From: Candidatus Krumholzibacteriota bacterium
GTDB taxonomy: Bacteria > Krumholzibacteriota > Krumholzibacteriia > LZORAL124-64-63
Assembly (NCBI GenBank): GCA_022711765.1
Contig: JAKLEB010000001.1
Span: 788,694-852,693, forward strand
Direction: 5' to 3'
Length of the DNA: 64,000 bases
Part shown: piece after piece, positions 1 to 8,993 of the stretch
Layout of the letters: each line of letters opens with the position of its first letter
How positions within the stretch are numbered: position 1 is the first letter of the stretch
The notes under the pieces: generated by a model
Seen by the model: the letters and a program-made list of their open reading frames with translations, nothing else
Database searches by the model: none
What the model was told of the DNA's origin: nothing
Translations under genes and position numbers: made by a program

Positions 1-871
1 AGGCCGGCTTGCGCTCGGTGACCCGGACCTGCAGCGTCGCGGTCCTGGTCGTGCTGTCCCACGCTGCGGCGGTCAGGCTCACGTCGCGGAACAGGGCCGT
101 CTGCAGGAGTCGCTGGCGCGTGAGCTCGACCTCGTCCCACAGGAAGGCGTCACCCGGCTTGAGGCGGACGTCCCGGAGGATGAGTTCCGGCTTGGTGGTC
201 AGGTCGCCGAGGATCTCGATGTCGCCGACCGTGTAGGGCGGGCCCGGATCCACGGTGTAGGTCACGACGGCCGAGCGGCGCAGCGGGTCGTCCGTCGCGG
301 CGATCGCGAGGTCGGGGACGATCGTCGCGCGCAGGTGGGCGTGCTGCCAGCACGCGCGGCGCATCCGGTAGATGTCCTCGCCGAAGCCGTTGAGGTCCGC
401 CGGCGCGGGCGAGCCCTCGTCGAGGACCAGCACCTTGCGGAGGTCCTCCTCGGCCAGGGGCGCGGCCCCCACGATCGCCACCCGGTCGATGTAGGTCCGC
501 GGCCCCTCGACCACGCCGATGTAGAGGATGTCGCCGCGCTCGGCATCGTTCCCGATCGAATCCAGCGCGACGCTCACGTCGTGGAAGCCGCGGAGCCGGT
601 ACCACGAGCGCAGCTGGCGGAGCTGCGTGCCGATCAGCTCCGGCCGGTAGCTGGGCACGCTCAGGGGTCGCCGCCAGTCGCGCTCGCGCAGGCGCAGGAC
701 CTCCTTGAGGTCGCGCGCGGGAAAGGTCCGGTTGCCGCTGAATTCGATGCGCGCGAGACGGGTCTGCTCCAGGCCGTAGTCCAGCTCCTCGTCGGCGCGC
801 GCCAGCCCGGCCGCGAGCGCGCCGAAGCAGAGCAGCAGCAGGCACGCTTCCCGGCGTCGGGAACCGCGCAC
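1..871 (-). CDS. bamA: Omp85/BamA-type outer-membrane assembly protein, N-terminal part (runs off left edge)
   Basis: Read leftward from a GTG at 871 this gives about 290 residues. A signal peptide with an arginine-rich start (RGSRRREA) and a leucine-rich core ends near ARA-DEE. POTRA-type modules follow, e.g. TRLARIEFSGNRTF, TYIDRVAIVGAAPL and YTVGDIEILGDLTTK, each with the beta-alpha-alpha-beta-beta layout of Omp85 proteins. The C-terminal barrel lies outside the window. Omp85 proteins with several POTRA domains insert beta-barrel proteins into the outer membrane. Position next to rseP and the frr-uppS-cdsA-dxr cluster is the usual bamA place in many Gram-negatives, which favours BamA over TamA. 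The GTG lacks a clear ribosome site, so the start is the least certain part. Confidence 0.85.
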   Translation of the reverse strand, partial: MRGSRRREACLLLLCFGALAAGLARADEELDYGLEQTRLARIEFSGNRTFPARDLKEVLRLRERDWRRPLSVPSYRPELIGTQLRQLRSWYRLRGFHDVSVALDSIGNDAERGDILYIGVVEGPRTYIDRVAIVGAAPLAEEDLRKVLVLDEGSPAPADLNGFGEDIYRMRRACWQHAHLRATIVPDLAIAATDDPLRRSAVVTYTVDPGPPYTVGDIEILGDLTTKPELILRDVRLKPGDAFLWDEVELTRQRLLQTALFRDVSLTAAAWDSTTRTATLQVRVTERKPA

Positions 872-910
872 TTCGACCGGCTGTTCGCGCTCGCGTTGTC
901 GCAATTTCCG

Positions 911-939
911 TTGTCGCCCGTCCGGCGGGCTGGTTTGAT
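911..939 (+). promoter_or_regulatory. Candidate promoter for the small lipoprotein gene
   Basis: TTGTCG (911-916), a 17-bp spacer and TTTGAT (934-939) lie 38 bp before the GTG at 978. The nine-base word CGTTGTCGC occurs twice, at 894-902 and 909-917, the second copy covering the -35 box, so an activator or repressor site is possible. Confidence 0.4.
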
Positions 940-977
940 CTGGTCCGCGGCGCCAGGTCCGCCGCAAGGAGGCTCGC

Positions 978-1358
978 GTGTCACGCCTCGTTCTATTCTC
1001 GCTGCTGGCGCTGGCCGGCTGCGAGCGCGAACCCGAGTCACTCGGCATCGACCAACTCACTCCCAGCGAACTCGACTATGTCCGCCGGTACGTCGTCCTC
1101 GAACGCGCCCGCGCGGTCGGCCTCGCCGACCCGGCGCTCGGCGCGAGCCTGCTCGACAGCCTGGCCGCCGCCTGGGGCGATTCCGCTGACGTGACGGCGC
1201 GTCGCGCCCTGCCGACCGACCCTTCGCGCGCCGCCGCCGTGCAGGACCTGGTGCGGCGGTTGCTGGAGGCGGAGGCGGATTCCCTGGTCTTCGCCCCGTC
1301 GCCGCGACGCCTCGCCGCGCCCTTGCCGGCGCCGGTACCTCCCGGCAAGCCCGGCTAG
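978..1358 (+). CDS. Small lipoprotein of unknown function
   Basis: A 126-residue protein with a short lipoprotein signal ending in the lipobox LALAGC (lipidated Cys15), followed by a charged, mostly helical region and a proline-rich tail (PLPAPVPPGKPG). The GTG start is chosen because AAGGAGG sits six bases upstream. It is the only rightward gene in the first 39 kb, between leftward bamA and rseP, and its last four bases overlap the rseP stop region. I do not recognise a family. The place beside bamA and rseP suggests an envelope role, but that is only context. Confidence 0.75.
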   Translation: MSRLVLFSLLALAGCEREPESLGIDQLTPSELDYVRRYVVLERARAVGLADPALGASLLDSLAAAWGDSADVTARRALPTDPSRAAAVQDLVRRLLEAEADSLVFAPSPRRLAAPLPAPVPPGKPG

Positions 1359-2770
1359 CCGGCGAAGACCCGCACACCATCCTGCACCAAGACGACCGTC
1401 ATGAACAGCAGCAGGATGATCAGGCCCAGCTGCGTCGCGATCCCCTGGACGCGCTCGTCCACCGGCTTGCCGCGGAGCACTTCCAGGACCAGGAACAGGA
1501 CGTGGCCGCCGTCCAGGACGGGGATCGGCAGCAGGTTCAGGAGGAAGAGGTTGACCGAGAAGAACGCGATGAAGACCAGGAGCCGGTCGAACCCCCAGCG
1601 GGCCATCTCCCCGGCGACCTGGGCGATGCGGATCGGGCCGCCCACCGAATCGAGGCCCATGCGCTCCTTCACCCAGCGCGCGAGCTCGGCGGCGGTCTGG
1701 CTCGTGGTATGCCAGGTCTGGCGGTGACCGAACACCAGCGCCTCGCGCAGGCCGAGATTCCGGCTCTCCTGCAGCTTCTCGTAGTGGATGCGGCCGACCG
1801 TGGAATCCGGCAGGATCTCGAACGCCTCGGGCGTCACGCTGCCGCGCAGGGTCTGGCCGTCCCGTTCCCAGGCGATCGCCAGCGGCCGGCCCGCCGACGC
1901 CTGCACGATCTCCAGCACCTGCCGGTGGGACCGGACCGGCGCGCCGTCGAGCTCCACGATCCGGTCGCCGCGCTGTAGCCCGAGCCGGTCCGCCGGACCG
2001 CTGCGCTGGACCCGGCCGACCAGGTTGTCGTGAGCGTCGCAGCCGAGCTGCCACTCGCCGGTCTGCGGCTCGCGCGCGAGCAGGACCTCCGTGCGGACGA
2101 TCGCCGCGTCGCGGCGGACCTCGACCTCGACGGGCCGAATCGTCGTGGCCGCGCCGTTGAGGCCGGCCGCCTCGCCCAGCCGGTCCAGCATCGCGTACCA
2201 GTCGTCCACCGGCTGCCCGGCGACGGACACGAAGACGTCGCCCGGCAGGAGGCCGGCCCGGTCGGCGGGACTGCCCGCCGTGACCGTGCCGATCTCGGTC
2301 ACCGGGTTCAGCGGCACGCCCTCGTGGAGGTAGAGGCCGGTGTAGATGACGTAGGCCAGGACGAGATTGAACAGGGGACCGGCGACGAAGACCAGGAAGC
2401 GCTGCCAGCTCGGCTTGTTGAGGAACTTGCGGTCGGCCGGGATGTCGGCGTCCACGCCCGCGCGTTCGCGGTTGCCGGCCTCGGTCCCGAGCGGGTACTT
2501 CCGCTGGTCGAGCGTCCCGGTGTCCTGGATCTCCTCCATCATGCCCTCGCCGGCCATCTTCACGTAGCCGCCGAAGGGGATCAGGGACAGGGCGTACTCG
2601 GTCTCGCCCCAGCGCCGCACCAGGAGCTTCGGCCCCATGCCGACCGAGAAGGTCTTCACGTAGACGCCGAAGAGCTTGCAGAACAGGAAATGGCCCAGTT
2701 CGTGGACGATGACCACGAGACCCAGGGTGAAGACGCTCGCCAGGATCGTGATGCCGAGATCACCGTTCAC
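1355..2770 (-). CDS. rseP: RseP-type site-2 intramembrane metalloprotease
   Basis: A 471-residue inner-membrane zinc protease. H23-E24-L-G-H27 lies in the first membrane segment and the third zinc-ligand motif LDG is at about 419-421 within NLLPIPVLDGGHVL. Two PDZ-like domains sit between (around GTVTAGSPADRAGLLPGD and RSGPADRLGLQRGD). Members of this family cut membrane-bound anti-sigma factors and leftover signal peptides. The GTG start overlaps the dxr stop as GTGA, so translation is probably coupled. It is the last gene of the ribosomal protein/lipid cluster, a common order dxr-rseP-bamA. Confidence 0.95.
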   Translation of the reverse strand: MNGDLGITILASVFTLGLVVIVHELGHFLFCKLFGVYVKTFSVGMGPKLLVRRWGETEYALSLIPFGGYVKMAGEGMMEEIQDTGTLDQRKYPLGTEAGNRERAGVDADIPADRKFLNKPSWQRFLVFVAGPLFNLVLAYVIYTGLYLHEGVPLNPVTEIGTVTAGSPADRAGLLPGDVFVSVAGQPVDDWYAMLDRLGEAAGLNGAATTIRPVEVEVRRDAAIVRTEVLLAREPQTGEWQLGCDAHDNLVGRVQRSGPADRLGLQRGDRIVELDGAPVRSHRQVLEIVQASAGRPLAIAWERDGQTLRGSVTPEAFEILPDSTVGRIHYEKLQESRNLGLREALVFGHRQTWHTTSQTAAELARWVKERMGLDSVGGPIRIAQVAGEMARWGFDRLLVFIAFFSVNLFLLNLLPIPVLDGGHVLFLVLEVLRGKPVDERVQGIATQLGLIILLLFMTVVLVQDGVRVFAG

Positions 2771-3990
2771 TGCTCACCTCGCAGGGTTGTCGAACCGCCG
2801 CGACGGTCCAGGAGTTCCCCGGCGACCCGGCGCGCCTCGCGGTCTGCGGCCAGAGCCGCCGCCAGATCGGCGATCGGCGCCGCGGGCAGTCGGGCCAGCG
2901 TCGCCGCGATGACGCCGGGCAGATCGACGTAGCGGAGCGTCCCGCCGAGGAGCGCGGAGACGGCCACCTCGTTGGCGGCGTTGAGCGTGATCGGCGCCGA
3001 ACCGCCGGCCTCGCCGGCCGCGCGGGCCAGTCCCAGGCAGGGAAACCGCTCGGCGTCCGGGGCCTCGAAGCGCAGCTCGCCGATCCGCAGCAGGTCGAGC
3101 CGCTCGCCGCCCAGCGGCCAGCGAGCCTCGCCGGTGATCGCGTAGAGCAGCGCCAGCCGCATGTCCGGCATGCCTAGCTGCGCGAGGAGCGCGCCGTCGC
3201 GCAGCCGGACCAGCGAGTGGATCCACGACCCGGGGTGCACGATGACCTCGATGTCGGCGTAGGGCAGTCCGAAGAGGTGATGCGCCTCGATCACCTCGAG
3301 TCCCTTGTTCATCAACGTGGCCGAGTCGACCGTGATCTTCGGGCCCATGGTCCAGGTCGGGTGGCTCAGCACGGCGTCGAGCGAGACCGAGGCCAGCTGC
3401 GCGGCCGGCATCTCGCGGAACGGCCCCCCCGAAGCGGTGAGGATGACCTGCTCCAGGTCCTCGCGCCGCCGCCCGCAGAGGCACTGGGCGACGGCCGAGT
3501 GCTCCGAATCCACGGGCAGGAGCTCGGCGCCGCCCGCCTGGACCGCCGCCTGCACCAGGTCGCCTCCCACCACGAGCGATTCCTTGTTCGCCAGCGCGAT
3601 CCTGAGCCCGCGCCGGGCTGCGGCCAGGGTCGGACCGAGGCCCGCGGCGCCGACGATCCCGTTGACCGCGATGTCGCAGTCGGCCGCCGCGACCAGCTGC
3701 GCCGCGTCGGCCTCGGGCAGCAGCCGGTCGCCGAACACGCCGGCGCGCGCCGCCGCATCCCGCGCGCCGGGGTCGACGACCGCGACCAGCGGCTGCTGGT
3801 CTCCGAGCGCGCGCGCCAGGTCTTCCCAGCGCCGGTGCGCGGACGCCGCCGTGACCCGCAGGCGATCGGGGAAACGATGCACGAGGTCCAGCGTCTGCCG
3901 GCCGATGCTCCCGGTGGCGCCCAGCACGGCCAGCCGGAGCGGCTCCGGCAGCGGCCGCGGGCGAGCGAAGGGATACAGCGCAGGCGTCAT
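2767..3990 (-). CDS. dxr: 1-deoxy-D-xylulose 5-phosphate reductoisomerase
   Basis: A 407-residue enzyme of the MEP isoprenoid pathway that turns DXP into 2-C-methyl-D-erythritol 4-phosphate using NADPH and a divalent metal. The nucleotide-binding loop GATGSIG is at 24-30, ANKES at 134-138, the metal/substrate residues D161 and E163 in DSEHS, and the signature GPKITVDSATLMNKG at 216-230. Length is normal. It lies 7 bp after cdsA. Its product feeds the undecaprenyl chain made by the neighbouring UppS. Confidence 0.97.
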   Translation of the reverse strand: MTPALYPFARPRPLPEPLRLAVLGATGSIGRQTLDLVHRFPDRLRVTAASAHRRWEDLARALGDQQPLVAVVDPGARDAAARAGVFGDRLLPEADAAQLVAAADCDIAVNGIVGAAGLGPTLAAARRGLRIALANKESLVVGGDLVQAAVQAGGAELLPVDSEHSAVAQCLCGRRREDLEQVILTASGGPFREMPAAQLASVSLDAVLSHPTWTMGPKITVDSATLMNKGLEVIEAHHLFGLPYADIEVIVHPGSWIHSLVRLRDGALLAQLGMPDMRLALLYAITGEARWPLGGERLDLLRIGELRFEAPDAERFPCLGLARAAGEAGGSAPITLNAANEVAVSALLGGTLRYVDLPGVIAATLARLPAAPIADLAAALAADREARRVAGELLDRRGGSTTLRGEQ

Positions 3991-3997
3991 GGGATCC

Positions 3998-4834
3998 TCA
4001 CAGCACGACGAACCGGAACCAGTAGTACAGGATCGGGGCGCTGAACAGCAGCGAATCCACCCGGTCGAGGATGCCGCCGTGCCCCGGGAGCAGCTCTGCC
4101 GTGTTCTTGATGCCGGCGTCGCGCTTGAGCAGCGATTCGACCAGGTCGCCGATCTGCGCGAGCAGGGCGCTGAGCAGGCCCAGCATCGCGCCGGCGAACG
4201 GCGTGACGACGGGCAGGAACGAGCGGGCGCAGAGCCAGCCGGCCACGGCGCCGCCCACGAGACCCCCGATCGCTCCCGCCCAGGTCTTGGCCGGACTGAC
4301 CCGCGGCAGGATCTTGCGCCGCCCCAGCAGGATGCCCACGAGGAACGCGAGAGTGTCGCAGGCCCAGTTGACGAGGGCGGCGAAGAAGACGAGCCGGGCG
4401 CCCCAGCCCGGCAATTCGCGCAACATCACGAAATGGCTCGCGAGCCAGCCGACGTACATCACCCCGAGCACCGTGACCGCGATGTTCGTGAGCGCCCGGT
4501 CCACCTGGGGTCGCAGGACCTCGCGGGCCATGATCATCAGCAGGATCAGCGTCACCACGAGGGTCAGCGCCGGGCCGCCGCTGTACGCGTGGACGGAGAC
4601 GGCCAGCGCCGCCGCGTAGCCGAGCGTTCGCGAGGGACGATGTCCCCCGGCTTCCATCAGGCGGAAGAACTCGGTCAGGCCCAGCACGATGATGAGGTCG
4701 ATCAAGAGCAGGAAGAAGACGCCGCCGCGCTCGGTGATGACGTACAGGCAGGGCACGCCGAGGACGATCACGACGAGCCGGGGCACGACACCAGCGGTGA
4801 GGAAGCGCTGCCGCAGCGACGGGCGCGCGGTCAC
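3998..4834 (-). CDS. cdsA: Phosphatidate cytidylyltransferase (CDP-diglyceride synthase)
   Basis: A 278-residue, highly hydrophobic inner-membrane enzyme that makes CDP-diacylglycerol from phosphatidate and CTP, the branch point of phospholipid synthesis. SPAKTWAGAIGG (about 180-191) and the family signature AQIGDLVESLLKRDAGIKN followed by PGHGGILDRVDS (about 224-260) are intact. About eight membrane segments can be read. The GTG start overlaps the uppS stop (GTGA), so the two are probably coupled. Confidence 0.95.
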   Translation of the reverse strand: MTARPSLRQRFLTAGVVPRLVVIVLGVPCLYVITERGGVFFLLLIDLIIVLGLTEFFRLMEAGGHRPSRTLGYAAALAVSVHAYSGGPALTLVVTLILLMIMAREVLRPQVDRALTNIAVTVLGVMYVGWLASHFVMLRELPGWGARLVFFAALVNWACDTLAFLVGILLGRRKILPRVSPAKTWAGAIGGLVGGAVAGWLCARSFLPVVTPFAGAMLGLLSALLAQIGDLVESLLKRDAGIKNTAELLPGHGGILDRVDSLLFSAPILYYWFRFVVL

Positions 4835-5664
4835 GGGCGCCGTTTCCAGCGGAAGGGATCCAGCAGCGTCGGATCGCGCCGCGGCTCGGCGACGTCACCG
4901 GTCGGCGGCAGGCCGCCGAAGCGGCGCTCCCGGTGCTGGAAATCGTCGATCGCGAGCAGGAGCTGGCGCTCGCGGAAATCCGGCCAGAGCACGGGGCTGA
5001 TCAGCAGCTCGGCGTAAGCGGCCTGCCAGATCAGGAAGTTGCTGAGCCGGCACTCGCCGCTGGTGCGGATGACGAGGTCCGGATCGGGCAGGTCCGGCTG
5101 GTAGAAGCCCCGGCGCAGCGCGTCCTCGTCGATCTGGTCGGGGGTGAGCTCGCCGGCGGCGACGCGCGCGGCCAGGCGACGGGCGGCGCGCACGATCTCC
5201 TGCCGCCCGCCGTAGGCGAGGGCGAGATTCAGGACCAGCCCGTCGCCGCCGGCGAGCTCCTCGATCGTTCGCTGGAGCGTCGCGCGGGCGCGGTCCGGCA
5301 GCAGATCGACCTCGCCGGACACGACGAGCCGCACGCCCCGCTGCCGGAGCTCGGCGCGCTCGACCACCAGCGCTTCCTCGAGGAAGCCCCACAGCGCCTG
5401 GACCTCGGCGTCGGGCCGGTTGAAGTTCTCCTGGCTGAACGTGTAGAGGGTCAGGACCTCGATCCCCAGGTGGCCGCAGACGTGGACCGATGCGCGCACG
5501 GCGTGGCGGCCGGCCCGGTGCCCGGCCGCCCGCGGCAGGTAGCGGCGGCGGGCCCAGCGGCCGTTGCCGTCCATGATGATCGCGATGTGCCGCGGCAGGC
5601 CGCCCTGCTCGCGCAGGCGGGCAGCCAGCTGCTCGTCAGCCAGCTCTCCGAAGGGATCAGCCAT
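4831..5664 (-). CDS. uppS: Undecaprenyl diphosphate synthase
   Basis: A 277-residue cis-prenyltransferase that builds the C55 carrier lipid for peptidoglycan and LPS. HIAIIMDGNGRWARR (about 26-40) carries the catalytic Asp32, and RTSGECRLSNFLIWQ plus the following AYAELLISPVLWPDF match the C-terminal signature. The protein is somewhat longer than usual because of a basic tail after the REL-type end (DPTLLDPFRWKRRP). Gene order frr-uppS-cdsA-dxr-rseP is classic. Confidence 0.96.
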   Translation of the reverse strand: MADPFGELADEQLAARLREQGGLPRHIAIIMDGNGRWARRRYLPRAAGHRAGRHAVRASVHVCGHLGIEVLTLYTFSQENFNRPDAEVQALWGFLEEALVVERAELRQRGVRLVVSGEVDLLPDRARATLQRTIEELAGGDGLVLNLALAYGGRQEIVRAARRLAARVAAGELTPDQIDEDALRRGFYQPDLPDPDLVIRTSGECRLSNFLIWQAAYAELLISPVLWPDFRERQLLLAIDDFQHRERRFGGLPPTGDVAEPRRDPTLLDPFRWKRRP

Positions 5665-5667
5665 GGG

Positions 5668-6225
5668 CTAGATCTCCATGATTTCCGCTTCCTTGGCGCG
5701 GACGACCTCGTCGATGTCGGCGCAGAAGCGGTCGGTGAGCTTCTGGACACGGTCCCGCTCGTCGTGGTGCTGGTCCTCCGTGATCAGGCCGTCCTTCTGC
5801 TCCTTCTTGAGCTGATCGTTGGCGTCCTGGCGCGCCCGGCGCACGGCGACCTTGCCGTCCTCGCCGATCTCGCGGGCGAGCTTCGTGAACTCGCGCCGGC
5901 GCTCCTGGGTCAGCTCGGGAATCTGGATGCGGATCATCATGCCGTCGTTGGCGGGATTGAGGCCGAGGTTGCTGGCCTGGATGGCTCGTTCGATCGCGCC
6001 GATGGCGCCGCGATCGAACGGCTTGACCGCGAGCTGGCGGGCCTCGGGGGCGGCCACCGTCGCGAGCTGCTTGAGCGGCGTCGGCGCGCCGTAGTAGTCC
6101 ACCATCAGCCCATCGAGCAACGCGGGCGACGCCTTGCCGGTGCGCAGCTTGCTGAGGCGGCGCTTCGCCGCGTCCAGGGCCGCGTCCATCTCCAGCTCGA
6201 GGTTCTCCAGCACGTCCTTGCTCAT
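5668..6225 (-). CDS. frr: Ribosome recycling factor
   Basis: A 185-residue protein of normal length. With EF-G it splits the post-termination ribosome. The family features are present: an N-terminal helix, RTGKASPALLDGLMVDYYGAPTPL, and the QIPELTQERRREF segment, followed by the long helical-bundle end. It starts with ATG overlapping the pyrH stop by ATGA and ends 3 bp before uppS. Confidence 0.97.
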   Translation of the reverse strand: MSKDVLENLELEMDAALDAAKRRLSKLRTGKASPALLDGLMVDYYGAPTPLKQLATVAAPEARQLAVKPFDRGAIGAIERAIQASNLGLNPANDGMMIRIQIPELTQERRREFTKLAREIGEDGKVAVRRARQDANDQLKKEQKDGLITEDQHHDERDRVQKLTDRFCADIDEVVRAKEAEIMEI

Positions 6226-6947
6226 CGCGACGGCTCCTTGGTGATCCGGGTCCCCAGCGTCTCGTCCTGCAGGACCCGGAGCAGGTTCTCCGGATCGGAG
6301 ATGTCGAAGACGGTCATGGCCAGGTTCCCCTCGGCACAGAGGGTGACCGCGGTGAGGTCCATGACGCCGAGCTTGCGGGCCAGCACCTCGTCGTAGGTGA
6401 GGTGCGCGAACCGCCGAGCGTCAGGATACTGGTGCGGGTCCTTGTCGTAAACCCCATCCACCTGGGTCCCCTTGAGCAGGGTGTCCGCGGAGATCTCCAG
6501 CGCGCGCAACGCCGCCGCCGAATCGGTGGTGAAATATGGGTTTCCGGTCCCGCCGGCGAACAGGACGACGTAGCCGGCCTTGAGCAGCTCGAGCGCCTGG
6601 TCGCGGACGAAGCACTCCGCGAGGGGCGGCTGGGAGCGAGGCGTGAAGATCCGCGCTTTCTGACCCTCGGCGCGGAGGTAGTCGCGCAGGACCGCGGCGT
6701 TCATCACCGTGGCGAGCATGCCGATCTGGTCGGCGGTCACCCGGCCCAGCACGCCCAGGTTGGCCTGGCGGGCGCGAAAGAGGTTCCCCGCGCCGCAGAC
6801 CACGCCCACCTGGACGCCGGTCTGCACGACCTCGGCGAGCACCTGGGACAGACCGGTCAATTTCGCGTGGCTGAACTGCTCGTCCCCGTCCGCGAGGGCC
6901 TCGCCGCTGAGCTTCAGCAACACCCGGGAGTAGCGCAACCTCGACAA
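6222..6947 (-). CDS. pyrH: UMP kinase
   Basis: A bacterial UMP kinase of the amino-acid kinase fold (UMP to UDP, regulated by GTP and UTP in the family). YSRVLLKLSGEALADG opens the protein; AGGTGNPYFTTDSAA and LLKGTQVDGVYDKDP are typical. I place the start at TTG 6947 because GGGAGG (6954-6959) is six bases upstream; an in-frame GTG at 6953 directly abuts that site. This gives 241 residues. It lies between tsf and frr, the usual order. Confidence 0.95.
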   Translation of the reverse strand: MSRLRYSRVLLKLSGEALADGDEQFSHAKLTGLSQVLAEVVQTGVQVGVVCGAGNLFRARQANLGVLGRVTADQIGMLATVMNAAVLRDYLRAEGQKARIFTPRSQPPLAECFVRDQALELLKAGYVVLFAGGTGNPYFTTDSAAALRALEISADTLLKGTQVDGVYDKDPHQYPDARRFAHLTYDEVLARKLGVMDLTAVTLCAEGNLAMTVFDISDPENLLRVLQDETLGTRITKEPSR

Positions 6948-6969
6948 GATCACCCTCCCGTCGCCGGAC

Positions 6970-7563
6970 CTAGCCGCCGATGCTGAAACGGGCGAAGCGC
7001 TTGACCTGCATGTTCTCGCCGAGCTTGCCGATCACCGACTTGATGTAGTCCTCGATCGTGAGGTCGGGGTCCTTGACGTACTTCTGCTCCAGCAGGACGA
7101 CCTCACCGTAGAACTTGCCGATCTTGCCGGCGACGATCTTCTCGATCATCGGCTCCGGCTTGCCTTCCTCCCGCATCTGCGCGGCGTAGATCTCCTTCTC
7201 CTTGGCGACGAGCGCGGGGTCCACCTCGTCGCGGGCGATGGCGACCGGGCTGGTCGCGGCGATGTGCATGGCGATGTTGTGGACCATCTCCTGGAAATCG
7301 GCCGTGCGGGCGACGAAGTCCGTCTCGCAGGCCACCTCCACGAGGACGCCGACCTTGCCGCCCATGTGGATGTACGAGCCGACGAGCCCCTGGCTGGTGG
7401 CGCGGTCGGCCTTCTTGGCCGCCGATGCGATGCCCTTCTTGCGCAGGTACTCCTTGGCCTTCTCGAGATCGCCGGCGCACTCGGCCAGGGCCTTCTTGCA
7501 GTCCATCATGCCGGCGTTCGTCGCGTCGCGCAGTTCCTTGACCATCTTGGCGGTGATTTCCAT
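6970..7563 (-). CDS. tsf: Elongation factor Ts
   Basis: A 197-residue nucleotide exchange factor for EF-Tu. MEITAKMVKELRDATNAGMM, CKKALAECAGDLEKA and VACETDFVART are diagnostic. It is the short form (about 200 residues) with one core repeat rather than the 280-residue E. coli type. The start at 7563 is preferred over an upstream ATG at 7584 because the conserved protein begins with MEIT and GAGG lies just before it. Confidence 0.96.
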   Translation of the reverse strand: MEITAKMVKELRDATNAGMMDCKKALAECAGDLEKAKEYLRKKGIASAAKKADRATSQGLVGSYIHMGGKVGVLVEVACETDFVARTADFQEMVHNIAMHIAATSPVAIARDEVDPALVAKEKEIYAAQMREEGKPEPMIEKIVAGKIGKFYGEVVLLEQKYVKDPDLTIEDYIKSVIGKLGENMQVKRFARFSIGG

Positions 7564-7632
7564 GTACCTCGTCTCCCGTGTCAAGAGCCCGGCGCCGGTC
7601 GGCTCCGGGCTCGCGGCGTTTCCTTGGGGGCG

Positions 7633-8445
7633 CTAGGCCTCGGGGGCCAGATCCTCGACCGCCGGCGCGTCGACCTTGCTCGCGTCGCCTTCGAGCGTGG
7701 CCGTGGGATGCGGCTCGGCGGGCGCGGCGGCGGCCATGCCGACCACGTCGCGGCCCTCTTGACGAGCCTGGCGGCCCTCCTCGATGGTCTGCGCGATGAC
7801 TCGAGCGAACAGGTTGATGCTGCGGATGGCGTCGTCGTTGCCCGGGATCGGGTAATTGACCAGGGTGGGGTCCGCGTTGGTGTCGACGATGCCGACCACC
7901 GGGATGCCCAGCTTGTTGGCCTCGCGCACCGCGGTCTCCTCCTCGGCCGCGCCGACCACGAACACGGCGGAGGGGATCTTCTTCATGGTCCGGATGCCAC
8001 TCAGGTTCTTGTGCAGCTTCTCGTAGGACCGGTTGATCTCCAGCTGCTCCTTCTTCGAGAGCTTCTCCATGCGGCCGTCGGTCATCATGGCCTCGTAGTC
8101 TTCCATCTTCTCGACCCGCTGGTGGATCGTCTGCCAGTTGGTGAGCATGCCGCCGAGCCAGCGTTCGTTCACGTAGGGCATGCCGCACTTCTGGGCGTTC
8201 TCGCGGATCGCGACCTTGGCTTGCTTCTTGGTGCCGACGAACAGCACCGTGCCGCCCTTGCCCGCCACGTCGTGCAGGAAGTCGGTGGCGCGATTCAGCA
8301 GCCGCAGGGTCTTCTGCAGGTCGATGATGTAGATCCCGCCGCGGGCGATGAAGATGTACGGTTTCATCTTGGGGTTCCACTTGCGGGTCTGGTGACCGAA
8401 GTGGACCCCCGCCTCGAGCAAGTCACGCAGTCCGATGGTGGCCAT
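7633..8445 (-). CDS. rpsB: 30S ribosomal protein S2
   Basis: A 270-residue S2 with the conserved start MATIGLRDLLEAGVHFGHQT and the segments FVGTKKQA, ERWLGGMLTNWQTI and AANKLGIPVVGIVDTNADP (reading EANKLGIPVVGIVDTN here). The last 30 or so residues are an alanine- and acid-rich extension. GGAGG precedes the ATG. It is followed by tsf, the nearly universal pair. Confidence 0.97.
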   Translation of the reverse strand: MATIGLRDLLEAGVHFGHQTRKWNPKMKPYIFIARGGIYIIDLQKTLRLLNRATDFLHDVAGKGGTVLFVGTKKQAKVAIRENAQKCGMPYVNERWLGGMLTNWQTIHQRVEKMEDYEAMMTDGRMEKLSKKEQLEINRSYEKLHKNLSGIRTMKKIPSAVFVVGAAEEETAVREANKLGIPVVGIVDTNADPTLVNYPIPGNDDAIRSINLFARVIAQTIEEGRQARQEGRDVVGMAAAAPAEPHPTATLEGDASKVDAPAVEDLAPEA

Positions 8446-8547
8446 GTGCGTCGTACCTCCGAGCCAGGTTGAGCCTCCCCGGCGGTCACCGGCACGGGAT
8501 CAACGCTCGCGCGCCACCTGTCCCACGCCTCGCGCCGGGTGTGTGGT

Positions 8548-8572
8548 CCGGCCGCGGCGGACCCGCGGCCGG
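8548..8572 (-). other. Stem-loop in the rpsI-rpsB spacer
   Basis: A perfect 10-bp stem (CCGGCCGCGG with CCGCGGCCGG) and a five-base loop sits in the 144-bp gap before rpsB. No T-tract follows, so it is unlikely to be an intrinsic terminator. It could be an S2 leader element or an RNA processing/stability site. No clear promoter is seen in this gap. Confidence 0.4.
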
Positions 8573-8589
8573 GATATCGCGACGTCGGC

Positions 8590-8976
8590 CTAGCGCTTCG
8601 AGAACTGGAACCGCTTGCGGGCGCCGGGCTGACCGTACTTCTTGCGTTCGACCATGCGGGAATCGCGGGTCAGGAAACCGCCCTTGCGCAGTGGCTTGCG
8701 GAATTCCTCGTTCGCCACGACGAGCGCGCGGGCCAGGCCGTGGCGCAGCGCGCCGGCCTGACCGCTGACGCCGCCGCCCTTGACGGTGCACCAGATGTCG
8801 AAGTCGCCCGCGACACCCAGAGAGCGCAGGGGCTGCAGGGCGTGCAGGATCTGCATCTCGCTGAAATAATCGCCGACCAGGCGTTTGTTCACGGTCACCT
8901 TGCCGTTGCCCAGCGTGAGCCATACCCGGGCGACCGAGGTCTTGCGACGGCCGGTGGCGTAGTACCTCTCCTCCAA
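8590..8976 (-). CDS. rpsI: 30S ribosomal protein S9
   Basis: A 128-residue S9 with YYATGRRKTSVARV near the start and the conserved basic end KKYGQPGARKRFQFSKR, whose tail reaches the P-site tRNA. The start is TTG at 8976, set by GGAGGTAGGA just before it. It follows rplM by 17 bp, the usual L13-S9 pair. Confidence 0.97.
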   Translation of the reverse strand: MEERYYATGRRKTSVARVWLTLGNGKVTVNKRLVGDYFSEMQILHALQPLRSLGVAGDFDIWCTVKGGGVSGQAGALRHGLARALVVANEEFRKPLRKGGFLTRDSRMVERKKYGQPGARKRFQFSKR

Positions 8977-8993
8977 CTCCTACCTCCGTAACG

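Noticed and set aside
7579..7584. TTGACA on the minus strand before tsf as a promoter.
   Set aside because: A -10 at 17 bp would fall inside the tsf start region and reads GGAAAT, so no promoter is supported.
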